The notes beneath the pieces are model-generated. The model saw nothing but the letters and a program-made list of their open reading frames with translations, made no database searches and was not told the DNA's origin. From an uncultured Acetatifactor sp. (GTDB lineage: Bacteria > Bacillota > Clostridia > Lachnospirales > Lachnospiraceae), in NCBI RefSeq assembly GCF_910585425.1, contig NZ_CAJUCP010000009.1, positions 53,056-117,055 on the forward strand: DNA of 64,000 nucleotides. Direction: 5' to 3'. Shown here in pieces: positions 1-7,752 of this stretch (its first letter is position 1; each line of letters begins with the position of its first letter). Both the position numbers and the translations under genes were made by a program.

Positions 1-1
1 C

Positions 2-463
2 GTGGTATATATCGGCTTCTGGCTGGCGGCGGCGATCCTGTTCTCCACGGTCTGTAGGCACGCGGCCACCTCGGCCCTGGCCTGCATCGCGGTGTGGCTG
101 TTCTGCGCCATTTTCGTAAGCCTCCTGGCGGGGATCGTGGCGGATGCCCTGTACCCCATAAACGGAGGAGACATGCAGGCCATGATGAACGAGATGGGAA
201 ATTATTCCTGCGAGCTGAACCTGAACCGGACATCGCCCTATTACCTCTTCGCGGAGGCGGCCACCACCGTGCTGAACCCCGGAGTGAGGACGATCAACGC
301 GGTGACGGTGACGCAGCTCAGCGGAGCCATCTCCAGCAACCTGACGCTGGGACAGAGCATGCTGCTGGTATGGCCCCATCTGACAGGGCTTGCGGCGCTG
401 ATGCTGGCGGTGTTCGCCATCTCCTATGTGTCGTTCATGCGGCAGGAGATCCGGTCCAGATAA
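2..463 (+). CDS. ABC-2 type transporter permease, C-terminal part (gene cut by window start)
   Basis: Open from the first bases of the window, so the true start lies upstream. The visible 153 residues hold an N-terminal hydrophobic segment (about 3-50), an extracytoplasmic-like polar stretch with Asn/Thr-rich sequence (about 55-110), and a last membrane helix (about 118-143) followed by a basic tail ending RQEIRSR. This layout fits the C-terminal half of ABC-2/NatB-like permeases with a large external loop before the last helix. Its ATPase partner would lie upstream, outside the window. A strong hairpin follows the stop. The family call is by general topology, not by a diagnostic motif. Confidence 0.6.
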   Translation: MVYIGFWLAAAILFSTVCRHAATSALACIAVWLFCAIFVSLLAGIVADALYPINGGDMQAMMNEMGNYSCELNLNRTSPYYLFAEAATTVLNPGVRTINAVTVTQLSGAISSNLTLGQSMLLVWPHLTGLAALMLAVFAISYVSFMRQEIRSR

Positions 464-475
464 AGATTATCATCT

Positions 476-512
476 AAGGGGGAATCTGCATTGGGATTTC
501 CCCCTTCCCTTT
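476..512 (+). terminator. Hairpin terminator after the ABC-2 permease
   Basis: AAGGGGGAA (476-484) pairs perfectly with TTCCCCCTT (498-506), giving a 9-bp stem with a 13-nt loop 13 bases after the stop codon. The run that follows is C/T-rich (CCCTTTT) rather than pure T, so termination may be imperfect. Confidence 0.6.
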
Positions 513-593
513 TGGGGAAAAGTATGAGATAATGTGGATAGACATATTCTGATAAGAGAGGGGTGAAATTTATGCGCATCGGAGGTTTAGAAC

Positions 594-733
594 TTGCGGG
601 CCCATGCAGAGCCAGTAGATAGTGACGGCTGCATGGCGTACAAAGTTGCCGGAGCACGTTTCGGAAAAGGCAACCAGTCGCTATTGATTGCTGGCTTGAC
701 GCTTGAAGACACTGTCAAGAAGGGAGCCCGCAA
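594..733 (+). ncRNA. Candidate structured leader RNA (riboswitch-like) of the Mor-like gene
   Basis: About 140 nt directly before and overlapping the start codon can fold into a closed multi-branch structure. P1: TTGCGGGC (594-601) pairs with GCCCGCAA (726-733), whose last A is the first base of the ATG. P2: CCATGC plus AGCC (602-607, 610-613) pairs with GGCT-GCATGG (627-636). P3: GTTGCC (645-650) with GGCAAC (669-674). P5: CTTGAC (695-700) with GTCAAG (714-719). The P2 loop (619-626, ATAGTGAC) can pair over 8 bp (one G-U) with GTCGCTAT (677-684), a loop-loop contact. P1 would occlude the GGGAG (722-726) and the start codon, so translational control is plausible. I cannot match it to a named riboswitch class. 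Confidence 0.55.
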
Positions 734-999
734 TGAAGTATATAAACGCAAAGGAACTTCTCCCCCGAGAGCTGGTAGAAGAGCTCCAGCGCTACATCCA
801 GGGAGGATATCTCTACATCCCTGCAAATGACGAACAGCGCCGGTGCTGGGGGGAACTGTCCGGCTGCAGAGAGAAGCTCAGGCAGCGCAACAGGGAGATT
901 CAGATGGAATATGACAATGGTTCCACGGTGGAATGCCTGGCTGGGAAATACTTTCTTTCTGAGCATACAATCCGCAAGATTCTGTATCAAAATCTGTAA
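733..999 (+). CDS. Small Mor/CD3324-like helix-turn-helix protein
   Basis: An 88-residue protein beginning MKYINAKELLPRELVEEL. The first half is a short helical region ending in a Tyr/Gly-rich turn (LQRYIQGGYLYIPANDEQRRCWG). The second half contains a likely HTH (about residues 57-85, with CLAGKYFLSEHTIRKIL as the recognition part). This matches the Mor transcription-activator-like family seen as CD3324-type proteins in clostridia. The start is chosen because AGGGAG (721-726) sits 6 nt before ATG 733; an in-frame ATG at 703 has no such site and lies inside the leader structure. It is monocistronic between two hairpins. The DNA target is unknown; autoregulation through the leader is an inference. 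Confidence 0.7.
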   Translation: MKYINAKELLPRELVEELQRYIQGGYLYIPANDEQRRCWGELSGCREKLRQRNREIQMEYDNGSTVECLAGKYFLSEHTIRKILYQNL

Positions 1000-1037
1000 A
1001 GCGTACATGAAAAAACGGAATACAGACCATAAAAGAG

Positions 1038-1069
1038 AGGGCTGTGATAGAACGGCCCTTTCTTTTTTT
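1038..1069 (+). terminator. Rho-independent terminator after the Mor-like gene
   Basis: AGGGCTGT (1038-1045) pairs with ACGGCCCT (1052-1059) around a 6-nt loop and is followed by a T-rich run to 1069. Confidence 0.85.
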
Positions 1070-1108
1070 GCCCGGTTTCCCTAAAACGCTACCGAACCGT
1101 TTGCGCTA

Positions 1109-1137
1109 TTGAAACGGGAAAGATAAGCCGCTACAAT
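1109..1137 (+). promoter_or_regulatory. Sigma-A promoter of the ABC exporter operon
   Basis: TTGAAA (1109-1114), a 17-nt spacer and TACAAT (1132-1137), 52 nt before the first exporter gene. The downstream leader contains a CCCTG/CAGGG hairpin (GGCCCTGTATGCAGAGACCAG region), which could be incidental. Confidence 0.8.
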
Positions 1138-1189
1138 AGGAAAAAAGGCCCTGTATGCAGAGACCAGGGCGGTAGACAGAGGCGGGAAA

Positions 1190-2809
1190 ATGTGCGGAGC
1201 GAAGAAAAGGACATATATTTATCAGGAGGAGCTGAGGGGAGTGGAGCGGTTCTCCCTGTGGGTGAACCTCACCCATATCCCTTACGGCATCCTCATGCCC
1301 ATCCTCATCGCCCAGGTGGTCACCAGGGCGGTTGCGGGGGAGGTAAAGGCGGTGGCATGCTTTGCCGCGGCGCTTCTGGCGTTGCTGGCGGCCTTCCTGC
1401 TGCTCCAGGTCAGGCTCCAGACCGCGCAGAAGCAAAAGGTACTGGAGGCCGAACAGCGCTGCAGGCTTAAGCTGTACCGACAGTTCTATGCAAATCCGCT
1501 GCATCTTTTGCACCGCTCCAGCCTGGGCGGCAATCTGGAGAACTTCAGCAATGACCTCGTCACGGTGACGCAGAGGCTGATGACGGACTGGCCTGGCATG
1601 GCCGCTGCTGCGGCGGAGACTTTGCTCTTCGGCGCGTATCTGCTGTGGCTGAGCCCGCTGGCAGGGGCCATCATTCTGGGGATTTCCCTTTTGCAGGTCA
1701 TCCCTCCCCTGATAGTGAGGAAGTATCTCCAGGTGAACTATGACAAATGCCGCAGGATAGAGGGGGATATCACGAACTTTGTGGTCACGGCCTTTCAGGG
1801 TTTCCTGCTGATCAAGCTCTATGGGCTGAAAGACTGGTGGCTGGGGAAACTGAAGGAGATATACAGGCGGTATTGGGTGATCGGCAACGAGTCCGTCTTC
1901 GCCAACCGTTCCGAAGTGGGTATGTATGCCGTGCTGGACAATATCTTGAAATATGGCACATACTGCATCATCGGTCTGCTCCTGCTGGGCGGTTTCCTGT
2001 CCATGGATGCCGGAGTGCAGGCGATCGCCCTCTCCACAGGTATCTATGGCGCTGTGAAAAGGGCTTTCGAGACGCTGCCCAGGTTTGCCATGGCAGACCG
2101 GGCCCAGGAGCGTATCCTGAAATGGTATGGGCAGACGGATGGCCCGACAGTCGGCCCGAGAGGAGCCTGGGAGGGCAGCAGGATCCGGATGGAGGGCGTC
2201 CGGTTTTCCTATGAAGAATCCCTGCTGACGATTCCCCTGGCGGAAATGGACATGGAGAAGATAAACATCCTGAGAGGCCCCAACGGAATCGGCAAATCCA
2301 CGCTCTTCCGGCTGCTGGCGGGCATGGAGGAAGCCCGGGAGGGCACCGTCCTGATCGGGGACAGGCATCCGGAGGAGCTTGGAAAAGAATGCTTTCCGGC
2401 AGCGTTTTTCTATCTGCTGCAGGAGAATCCCGCCTTTGAACTGACCCCGGAGGAGATGTATGACAGCGTGGAGGAGGGCCTTGCCGGGCAGGGGCTGGAC
2501 AGGGAGCGGCTGCGCCGGAATGCGGAAAGGCTGGGGGCAGACAGCGCCCTGCTCCGGGAGAGGAAGATAAGCCAGATGTCCCAGGGGGAGAGGAAGAAGG
2601 TGTTCCTTGCCCTGGCCTTCGCCCTTTCCCCAAGGCTCCTGCTCCTGGACGAGCCCACCAACCATCTGGACGGGGCCGGGAAAGCCGCGCTCCTGGAGCT
2701 GCTGAAAGAGCGCCGGGGCGGGGCGGTGATCATCACCCATGACGAATTGTTTGACGGACTGGAGGGCTGCCGCTTCAGACTGCGGGAAGGACGGTTGTAC
2801 CATGAATGA
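1190..2809 (+). CDS. ABC exporter half-transporter 1 (membrane domain plus ATPase)
   Basis: A 539-residue fused ABC protein. Residues about 20-310 form the membrane domain, with hydrophobic helices around 25-80, 140-185 and 245-280. The nucleotide-binding domain begins near 320: Walker A GPNGIGKST near 363, signature MSQGERKK near 463 and Walker B LLLLDEPTNH near 483, followed by a switch histidine (ITHDE). The signature Gly/Ser pattern is MSQGE instead of LSGGQ, suggesting one degenerate composite site as in heterodimeric exporters. It overlaps the next exporter gene by 8 nt, so the two are probably cotranslated and form one transporter. The exported substrate is not evident; peptide, lipid or drug are all possible. 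Start ATG 1190 follows GAGGCGGGAAA. Confidence 0.85.
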   Translation: MCGAKKRTYIYQEELRGVERFSLWVNLTHIPYGILMPILIAQVVTRAVAGEVKAVACFAAALLALLAAFLLLQVRLQTAQKQKVLEAEQRCRLKLYRQFYANPLHLLHRSSLGGNLENFSNDLVTVTQRLMTDWPGMAAAAAETLLFGAYLLWLSPLAGAIILGISLLQVIPPLIVRKYLQVNYDKCRRIEGDITNFVVTAFQGFLLIKLYGLKDWWLGKLKEIYRRYWVIGNESVFANRSEVGMYAVLDNILKYGTYCIIGLLLLGGFLSMDAGVQAIALSTGIYGAVKRAFETLPRFAMADRAQERILKWYGQTDGPTVGPRGAWEGSRIRMEGVRFSYEESLLTIPLAEMDMEKINILRGPNGIGKSTLFRLLAGMEEAREGTVLIGDRHPEELGKECFPAAFFYLLQENPAFELTPEEMYDSVEEGLAGQGLDRERLRRNAERLGADSALLRERKISQMSQGERKKVFLALAFALSPRLLLLDEPTNHLDGAGKAALLELLKERRGGAVIITHDELFDGLEGCRFRLREGRLYHE

Positions 2810-4412
2810 GAAGATATATGATAAAAAAGACCTTACTCGAATATGCCGGGACTGCCTGGCGATGTATTGGATTCCCGTGCTGTTCTACGCCGCCGAATCG
2901 GTGGCGAGGGAGGTGCTGCAGACTTATTCCGCCACTGTCCTGGGAGGATTCGCGGATTACGCGCTGGGAGGCAGCATGGAAGAGGGGATGGCCGGTCTGC
3001 GGAGGATATTGGTGAGCGTTGGCCTGTCGATCGTCCTGCCGCTGCTGTTCTCCGTGCTGGGGGAGGTGACCATGTTCAAGGCCTCTCTGGGGCATAGCTG
3101 CCGTATTCTGGAGCGGTTCCTGGGAAAGACCTATGAGGCTGCGGGAAGCATCCGGGGGAGCGAGGCCCAGTACCGCCTGGAGGATGACCAGACAGAGCTT
3201 GGGATTACCTGGGTGAACCTGATGACGTGGGGGATTTCCCTGCCCCTTGTGGCAGCCTATCTCTTGTATTGGTCCATCCGGACGCTGGGGTGGTTTGCCG
3301 CAGTGGTCTTCGGGGTCTGCCTCATCAAGCTGTTCCTGCCCCTGGCCATGAGGAAGAACCTGGAAAGATATGACCTGCAGGAGCGGGAATGCAAGTCGGG
3401 GATACGCAATCTGGAGAGCGAGATGGTGGGGAAACCGGTGCAGGTATGCCTGTACGGGCTGCAGGGCGGGTTCCTGAAAAGGCTGGAGAGGGCCATGGGG
3501 GACTACAGGAAGAAGGTCTTCGCCCCGAAGGCGGCCTGCGAGACCCGGGTGGACCAAGTCACAGCACAGATGGACACGGTCTGCCTCCTGCTCCTTTTGG
3601 TCAGCGGCGCGGTGGCGGTATCCCTCGGCGGCCTGTCCGTGGGGGCCATCGTGGCCATGAGCGGCTATTACTATATCTTCAATGCAGCCATGGATTATGT
3701 GGTGAAGATCATAAAGAACGTTCCGCTGTGCGGGAACCTGGTGAAGCGGATTTCCCTGTTCTATACGGACGCGGAGGACATGGAAGGAGCGGACATCCGG
3801 CGGGTGGAGAGCCTGACCTTTGAGGGGACAGGGTTCGCCTACGGGGAAAAAGAGGTGTTTGCGGGCCTGCGGCATCAGGTGAGGATCGGGGCCAGGACTG
3901 CGGTCTGCGGCAGGAACGGCAGCGGGAAGTCCACCCTGATCAAGCTTCTGTGCGGGCTGTATCCCGGATACCGGGGCGGGATACGGGTCAATGGGATGGA
4001 GCTGCGGGAGATCTCCATGGACAGCTGGAGGGAAAAGTGCGCCTATGTGGAGCAGTCGCCCTACCTGTTCCAGGGCACCGTATGGGAAAATGTCCGGCTG
4101 GGCAGACTGGACGCGGGGGAGGAGGAAGTCCGGGAGGCGATCCGCAGGGTGGGCCTGGAGGAACTGGCGGAGAGGGAGATTTCCGACGATCAGGAGGTGC
4201 TCTCCGGAGGGGAGCGCCAGAAGATTTCCATTGCCAGGGCTTTGCTGAGGAAAGCGGACATCCTGCTCATGGACGAGCCGGGGAACAACCTGGACAAGGA
4301 GGCTCTTTCCTGGCTGGAAGGATTCATCCGGGATTACAGGGGCACCATGCTCTTCATCTCCCACGACGAGAGGATGCTTGCGCTGGCGGACGAGGCGGTC
4401 CGGCTGGACTGA
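2802..4412 (+). CDS. ABC exporter half-transporter 2 (membrane domain plus ATPase)
   Basis: A 536-residue partner of the preceding half-transporter. Membrane helices lie around residues 20-40, 60-90, 145-185 and 250-290. The ATPase has Walker A CGRNGSGKST near 370, signature LSGGERQKIS near 466 and Walker B ILLMDEPGNNLD near 486, then ISHDE. The signature is canonical, unlike the partner's. Start ATG 2802 lies 8 nt inside the end of the upstream gene and is preceded by GGGAAGGACGG; a longer reading from 2739 would overlap the first gene much more. The pair is followed immediately by a convergent gene on the other strand. Confidence 0.85.
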   Translation: MNEKIYDKKDLTRICRDCLAMYWIPVLFYAAESVAREVLQTYSATVLGGFADYALGGSMEEGMAGLRRILVSVGLSIVLPLLFSVLGEVTMFKASLGHSCRILERFLGKTYEAAGSIRGSEAQYRLEDDQTELGITWVNLMTWGISLPLVAAYLLYWSIRTLGWFAAVVFGVCLIKLFLPLAMRKNLERYDLQERECKSGIRNLESEMVGKPVQVCLYGLQGGFLKRLERAMGDYRKKVFAPKAACETRVDQVTAQMDTVCLLLLLVSGAVAVSLGGLSVGAIVAMSGYYYIFNAAMDYVVKIIKNVPLCGNLVKRISLFYTDAEDMEGADIRRVESLTFEGTGFAYGEKEVFAGLRHQVRIGARTAVCGRNGSGKSTLIKLLCGLYPGYRGGIRVNGMELREISMDSWREKCAYVEQSPYLFQGTVWENVRLGRLDAGEEEVREAIRRVGLEELAEREISDDQEVLSGGERQKISIARALLRKADILLMDEPGNNLDKEALSWLEGFIRDYRGTMLFISHDERMLALADEAVRLD

Positions 4413-4433
4413 GGAGGCATGCCCGCCGCCCCT

Positions 4434-5792
4434 TTACCGGATGCATTCAATGGTTTCATCGTTGATGCTAAAAAAGACCTTGTCGATCACCCGGCGCTTT
4501 TCGTGACAGTACACGATGATGTTCAGGCCATCCGGGAGGAGGGGATAGACGCCTCCGTCTATGGAGATGGCATCGCTGCCAATGCGGTAGGAGGTCAACC
4601 CGTTTCTCACGGTTCCCTGGCCCTCCAGCGGTTCCGGATCCGACATCTCTTTCAGGATCCTTCCGCCGTCGATTACGGTATAATAGTGCAGCGGCATTCC
4701 GGGCATTACCGTGAACACGGCATACGCCTCATCCTGTATCGTCTGCATATACTGGCCATAATCGGTTATCTTTTTCAGATTCTCATCCTTCTGGCAGTGC
4801 TCGTCATAGAGGGCTCTCTTTTCCCACTGGGTATCCTGTGTGCCGGCGACGCCCCTGGCAGCCAGCCAGCCGCCCAGGTAATCGCTTATCTTCAGGGCAC
4901 CTGCGGCGCTTACATGATCCGTGTCGCAGCTATCTGTGGAGAAGTCCAGTTCCGCGGCGGCATAGAGCGTTTCCTCGTTAAAGTCCAGATACTGCAGCCC
5001 GTGCTCCAAGGCATACAGGCACACCGTATTGTATGCTTCCCGGCTGTAGAACATTGTGGGGGTTTTGACCAGCACCAGTTGAATGCCCTTATCCTGGCAA
5101 AGCGCCGTGATCTTATCCAGGTAGACCTGCATGGCCGGAACCATTTCCGCATATGCGGCCTCCCCGTCGAAAATCTGTCCGAAGGGCTGATAGCCGGTGA
5201 TGTCCACATTGAAGTCAAGGGGGCGGAAGCCCATCAGCGTCTCCTGGGCGGCCATGGCCTGCAGGGTGAAGTCGTTCTCCTGCAATTCCTTCCACCTGGT
5301 GTGGAAGCGGCCATTGGGAAACAGGTAGGAGGACAGCTCCTGTGAGGTGTCGAACCTGCAGATATCATAGACGGCCATGAACTTCACATGGGACCATTTC
5401 ATGATATCCACGGATTTTCGCATGGACTCCTCGGAAGTGTTCAATATTTCGCCTTCATTATAGGGAAATAACATAAATACGTCCAGAAAGACATATTCGG
5501 GGCTCTGGAACCGGAGCGCCTCCAGGAGCCAATAGTAGGACACCAGGAGATTTTGCTGCTCGCACCCCAGGTTGTAGCTTCTGATGCCATGCTTCCGGTA
5601 CAGCTCCACAGGCGAAAAGGCGGCCGCACAGTGGCTGCTCCCCAAAAACAGCACATCCACGGAATTTTTGTCCATATCATAGAAATCCAGATAGGTGGAT
5701 GTGGTGGGCCAGTCGCTGTTATAATAGTATTTCGGGATCAGGATTTTGTTGGTATATTCCAGCGCGGCTGTCAGCAGTGCCAGGAACAGCAC
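4434..5792 (-). CDS. SGNH/GDSL-like hydrolase partner of the MBOAT acyltransferase, start interrupted by an amber codon
   Basis: A 452-residue reading with an N-terminal hydrophobic anchor (VLFLALLTAALEY) and an SGNH-type block near residue 50: VDVLFLGSSHC (the Ser of GSSH is the candidate nucleophile). A likely Asp-His catalytic end is near 300 (DTDHVSAAG). Such proteins sit beside MBOAT enzymes in O-acetylation systems (DltD/AlgJ-like) and are thought to move acyl groups onto extracellular polymers. The natural start appears to be ATG 5825-5823, 2 nt after the MBOAT stop, but the frame meets TAG at 5813-5811 after four codons. Translation would have to begin at the GTG at 5792, which has a poor ribosome site. 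It may therefore be weakly expressed or a recent nonsense mutant. Confidence 0.7.
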   Translation of the reverse strand: MLFLALLTAALEYTNKILIPKYYYNSDWPTTSTYLDFYDMDKNSVDVLFLGSSHCAAAFSPVELYRKHGIRSYNLGCEQQNLLVSYYWLLEALRFQSPEYVFLDVFMLFPYNEGEILNTSEESMRKSVDIMKWSHVKFMAVYDICRFDTSQELSSYLFPNGRFHTRWKELQENDFTLQAMAAQETLMGFRPLDFNVDITGYQPFGQIFDGEAAYAEMVPAMQVYLDKITALCQDKGIQLVLVKTPTMFYSREAYNTVCLYALEHGLQYLDFNEETLYAAAELDFSTDSCDTDHVSAAGALKISDYLGGWLAARGVAGTQDTQWEKRALYDEHCQKDENLKKITDYGQYMQTIQDEAYAVFTVMPGMPLHYYTVIDGGRILKEMSDPEPLEGQGTVRNGLTSYRIGSDAISIDGGVYPLLPDGLNIIVYCHEKRRVIDKVFFSINDETIECIR

Positions 5793-5827
5793 CAGCCTGA
5801 CCGCGAATTTCTAATGTTTCAGCATCT

Positions 5828-7234
5828 CTAAAAGCCTCTGTAAATGAAATCCTGCGCATTAAAGCCAAAACCGTATGTTCCGTATACGACGATGATGAGG
5901 ATGCCGATGATATAGACAGCCCATCTCAAGAGCAAATGCTGCTCGGAGAGCCATTGTCCCACAGACAGCCTTCTCTGCTGCAGGCTGACTGTCAGGAGGA
6001 GCAAAATCGCCAGAAGCAGTATCACGCACTCCTTGATGTCCAGGCCCAGCTGGAAGACGGAGTCGTTCAGCAGGATCCAGGGATTGTACACCGTGAAAAG
6101 CGACAGCACCATCCGGACCCCTGCCCACAGGGAATCCGCCCGGAACAGGATAAAGGCCAGCGCCACCAGAAAGAAGGTGGTTCCTTTTTTGAGCAGGTCG
6201 GCGAGAAAGCTTGTCTCCTCTATCCGCAGCAGGCCATACGCCCTCTTCCGGATCCCTTTTGTGAGGTCGCCTCCGATTTGGTAGAACGCATGCAGCAGGC
6301 CCCATGCGAGATACTTGAGGTCGCTTCCATGCCATATTCCGCTGACAGCGAACACGATTGAAAGATGGAGCCATTTTCTGGCCTTCCCTTTCCGGCTGCC
6401 GCCCAGAGGGATATAGATATAGTCCTTCAGCCAGCTGCTCAGGGAAATGTGCCATCTGCCCCAGAACTCTTTTACGCTGTCGGAAAAATAGGGACGGTTG
6501 AAGTTATCCGCAAGCCCGATTCCGAACAGGGAGGCGATTCCCCTGGCCATGCAGACGCAAGCCATAAAATCAGTGTATAGCTGGATGTTATAGAGGATCC
6601 CGCCCAACAGCACATAAGAGCCGGTATAGATTTCCCAGTTATCGAATATGGTGTCTACGATGATTCCGGCCTTGTCGGCTATCATCAGCTTCAGGAAGAA
6701 GCCCCACAGAATCCACTGGAACCCCCTCGTGAACTTGTCCTCATCGAACGCCGCATTCTGAAAGAACTGCCACCCGAGCTGCCTGTATCTTGGGATGGGC
6801 CCCTGCACGATCTGGGGGAAAAAGGAGAGGAACAGCATGTACTTCGCCAGATTCTTTTCCGGCTCGATCTCCCCTCTGTAGACATCTGCCATATAGGCGA
6901 TGGCCTGCAGGGTGAAGTAGGCGATTCCCAGAGGCCGCAGAAAATCCAGGCCTTCCCGGTAGAAGAGACGGCCTCCCAGGAAGGGCAGCAGAACCAGCCC
7001 GATGCCCATAGCCAGGAGGGCCCTCTGCCCTTTTCCTTTTTTCAGCAGCCTCCCTGTGGCATAGCTGGCCAGGGCGGTAAAGCCAAGCGCCAGGATTCCC
7101 ATGCCGGAAAAACAGTAGTACAAAACCAGGCTCCCAGCCAGCAATACTGTCCAGCGAGCTCTGACAGGTACTCCATAATATAACGCTAACAGCAAGACGA
7201 CGGCAAAATAAAACCACAGAGATAAGAAGGGCAT
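5828..7234 (-). CDS. MBOAT family membrane-bound O-acyltransferase (AlgI/DltB-like)
   Basis: A 468-residue polytopic membrane protein with about ten hydrophobic segments. The family signature is clear: a Trp/Arg/His block (FWGRWHISLSSWLKDYIYIP) and, further on, GIWHGSDLKYLAWGLLHA, which carries the putative active-site His. MBOAT proteins transfer acyl groups from a cytoplasmic donor across the membrane onto exported polymers, helped by the SGNH partner encoded just downstream. The start is ATG 7234, 6-7 nt after GGAGGAAAG; the longer frame from 7255 lacks a site. Its stop is 2 nt from the partner's presumed ATG, implying translational coupling. The polymer acylated (exopolysaccharide, teichoic acid) cannot be told. 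Confidence 0.88.
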   Translation of the reverse strand: MPFLSLWFYFAVVLLLALYYGVPVRARWTVLLAGSLVLYYCFSGMGILALGFTALASYATGRLLKKGKGQRALLAMGIGLVLLPFLGGRLFYREGLDFLRPLGIAYFTLQAIAYMADVYRGEIEPEKNLAKYMLFLSFFPQIVQGPIPRYRQLGWQFFQNAAFDEDKFTRGFQWILWGFFLKLMIADKAGIIVDTIFDNWEIYTGSYVLLGGILYNIQLYTDFMACVCMARGIASLFGIGLADNFNRPYFSDSVKEFWGRWHISLSSWLKDYIYIPLGGSRKGKARKWLHLSIVFAVSGIWHGSDLKYLAWGLLHAFYQIGGDLTKGIRKRAYGLLRIEETSFLADLLKKGTTFFLVALAFILFRADSLWAGVRMVLSLFTVYNPWILLNDSVFQLGLDIKECVILLLAILLLLTVSLQQRRLSVGQWLSEQHLLLRWAVYIIGILIIVVYGTYGFGFNAQDFIYRGF

Positions 7235-7316
7235 GCTTATCTTTCCTCCGTACATTCCTGTCTTTGTCTTTCGTGCCCTCCCCTGCCTTGGCCGGTGGCT
7301 TCAGAACAGAGAGCCG

Positions 7317-7541
7317 TTATTTCTTCGGGAGGCTGCCCCCCATCTTCTCTATGTAAGCCCGCTCCTTCTCCCGGTTCACGGCTTCCCGCAGAGCCTTCAG
7401 CTCACTGTCGAGCTGATCCATCTTCAACAATACGACATTCGTGTCATATTCCTTCTTGTCAAACTTCTTGCCAAGCTTCTCCATTTCTTTGCTCACGCGC
7501 TTGACCTGCTTTTTCATATCCTTTTTCAGCTTCAGAATCAT
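7317..7541 (-). CDS. Small highly charged coiled-coil protein, function unknown
   Basis: A 74-residue Lys/Glu-rich protein with heptad-like hydrophobic spacing over nearly its whole length (MILKLKKDMKKQVKRVSKEM at the start, a second helix near 40-65). No signal peptide or membrane helix. It lies 82 bp upstream of the MBOAT start on the same strand, so it could head the MBOAT/SGNH transcript. GGAG lies 15 nt before the ATG, a somewhat long spacing. I do not recognise a family. Confidence 0.5.
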   Translation of the reverse strand: MILKLKKDMKKQVKRVSKEMEKLGKKFDKKEYDTNVVLLKMDQLDSELKALREAVNREKERAYIEKMGGSLPKK

Positions 7542-7752
7542 GATAAGTCCAGACGCTCCTTTCTCTTCTCTTTGGACAGTCCCCTTGCTTCTCTATCCTC
7601 TCTATCATATGCTATTTTAGGGACAGCGTCAAGGACTTATCCGAATCTCGGACATTTTTGGCGTGTTTTTCCCGGCAGTGTCCTCCGAAGCCGGTCCGTC
7701 CGGCGGCGCATCAGGCCTGACCGGACTAGGACGACTAGGACTGGTGCAGGAG

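Noticed and set aside
587..830. Overlapping 78-79 codon frames on both strands in the Mor leader
   Set aside because: They cross the paired helices of the leader and lack ribosome sites; the structured-RNA explanation accounts for the sequence better.
1106..2803. Long open frame on the minus strand across the first ABC exporter gene, and a similar one at 2775-4364
   Set aside because: Both lie exactly opposite strongly conserved ABC genes, have Pro/His/Gln-rich low-quality composition and no ribosome site. They reflect high GC codon bias.
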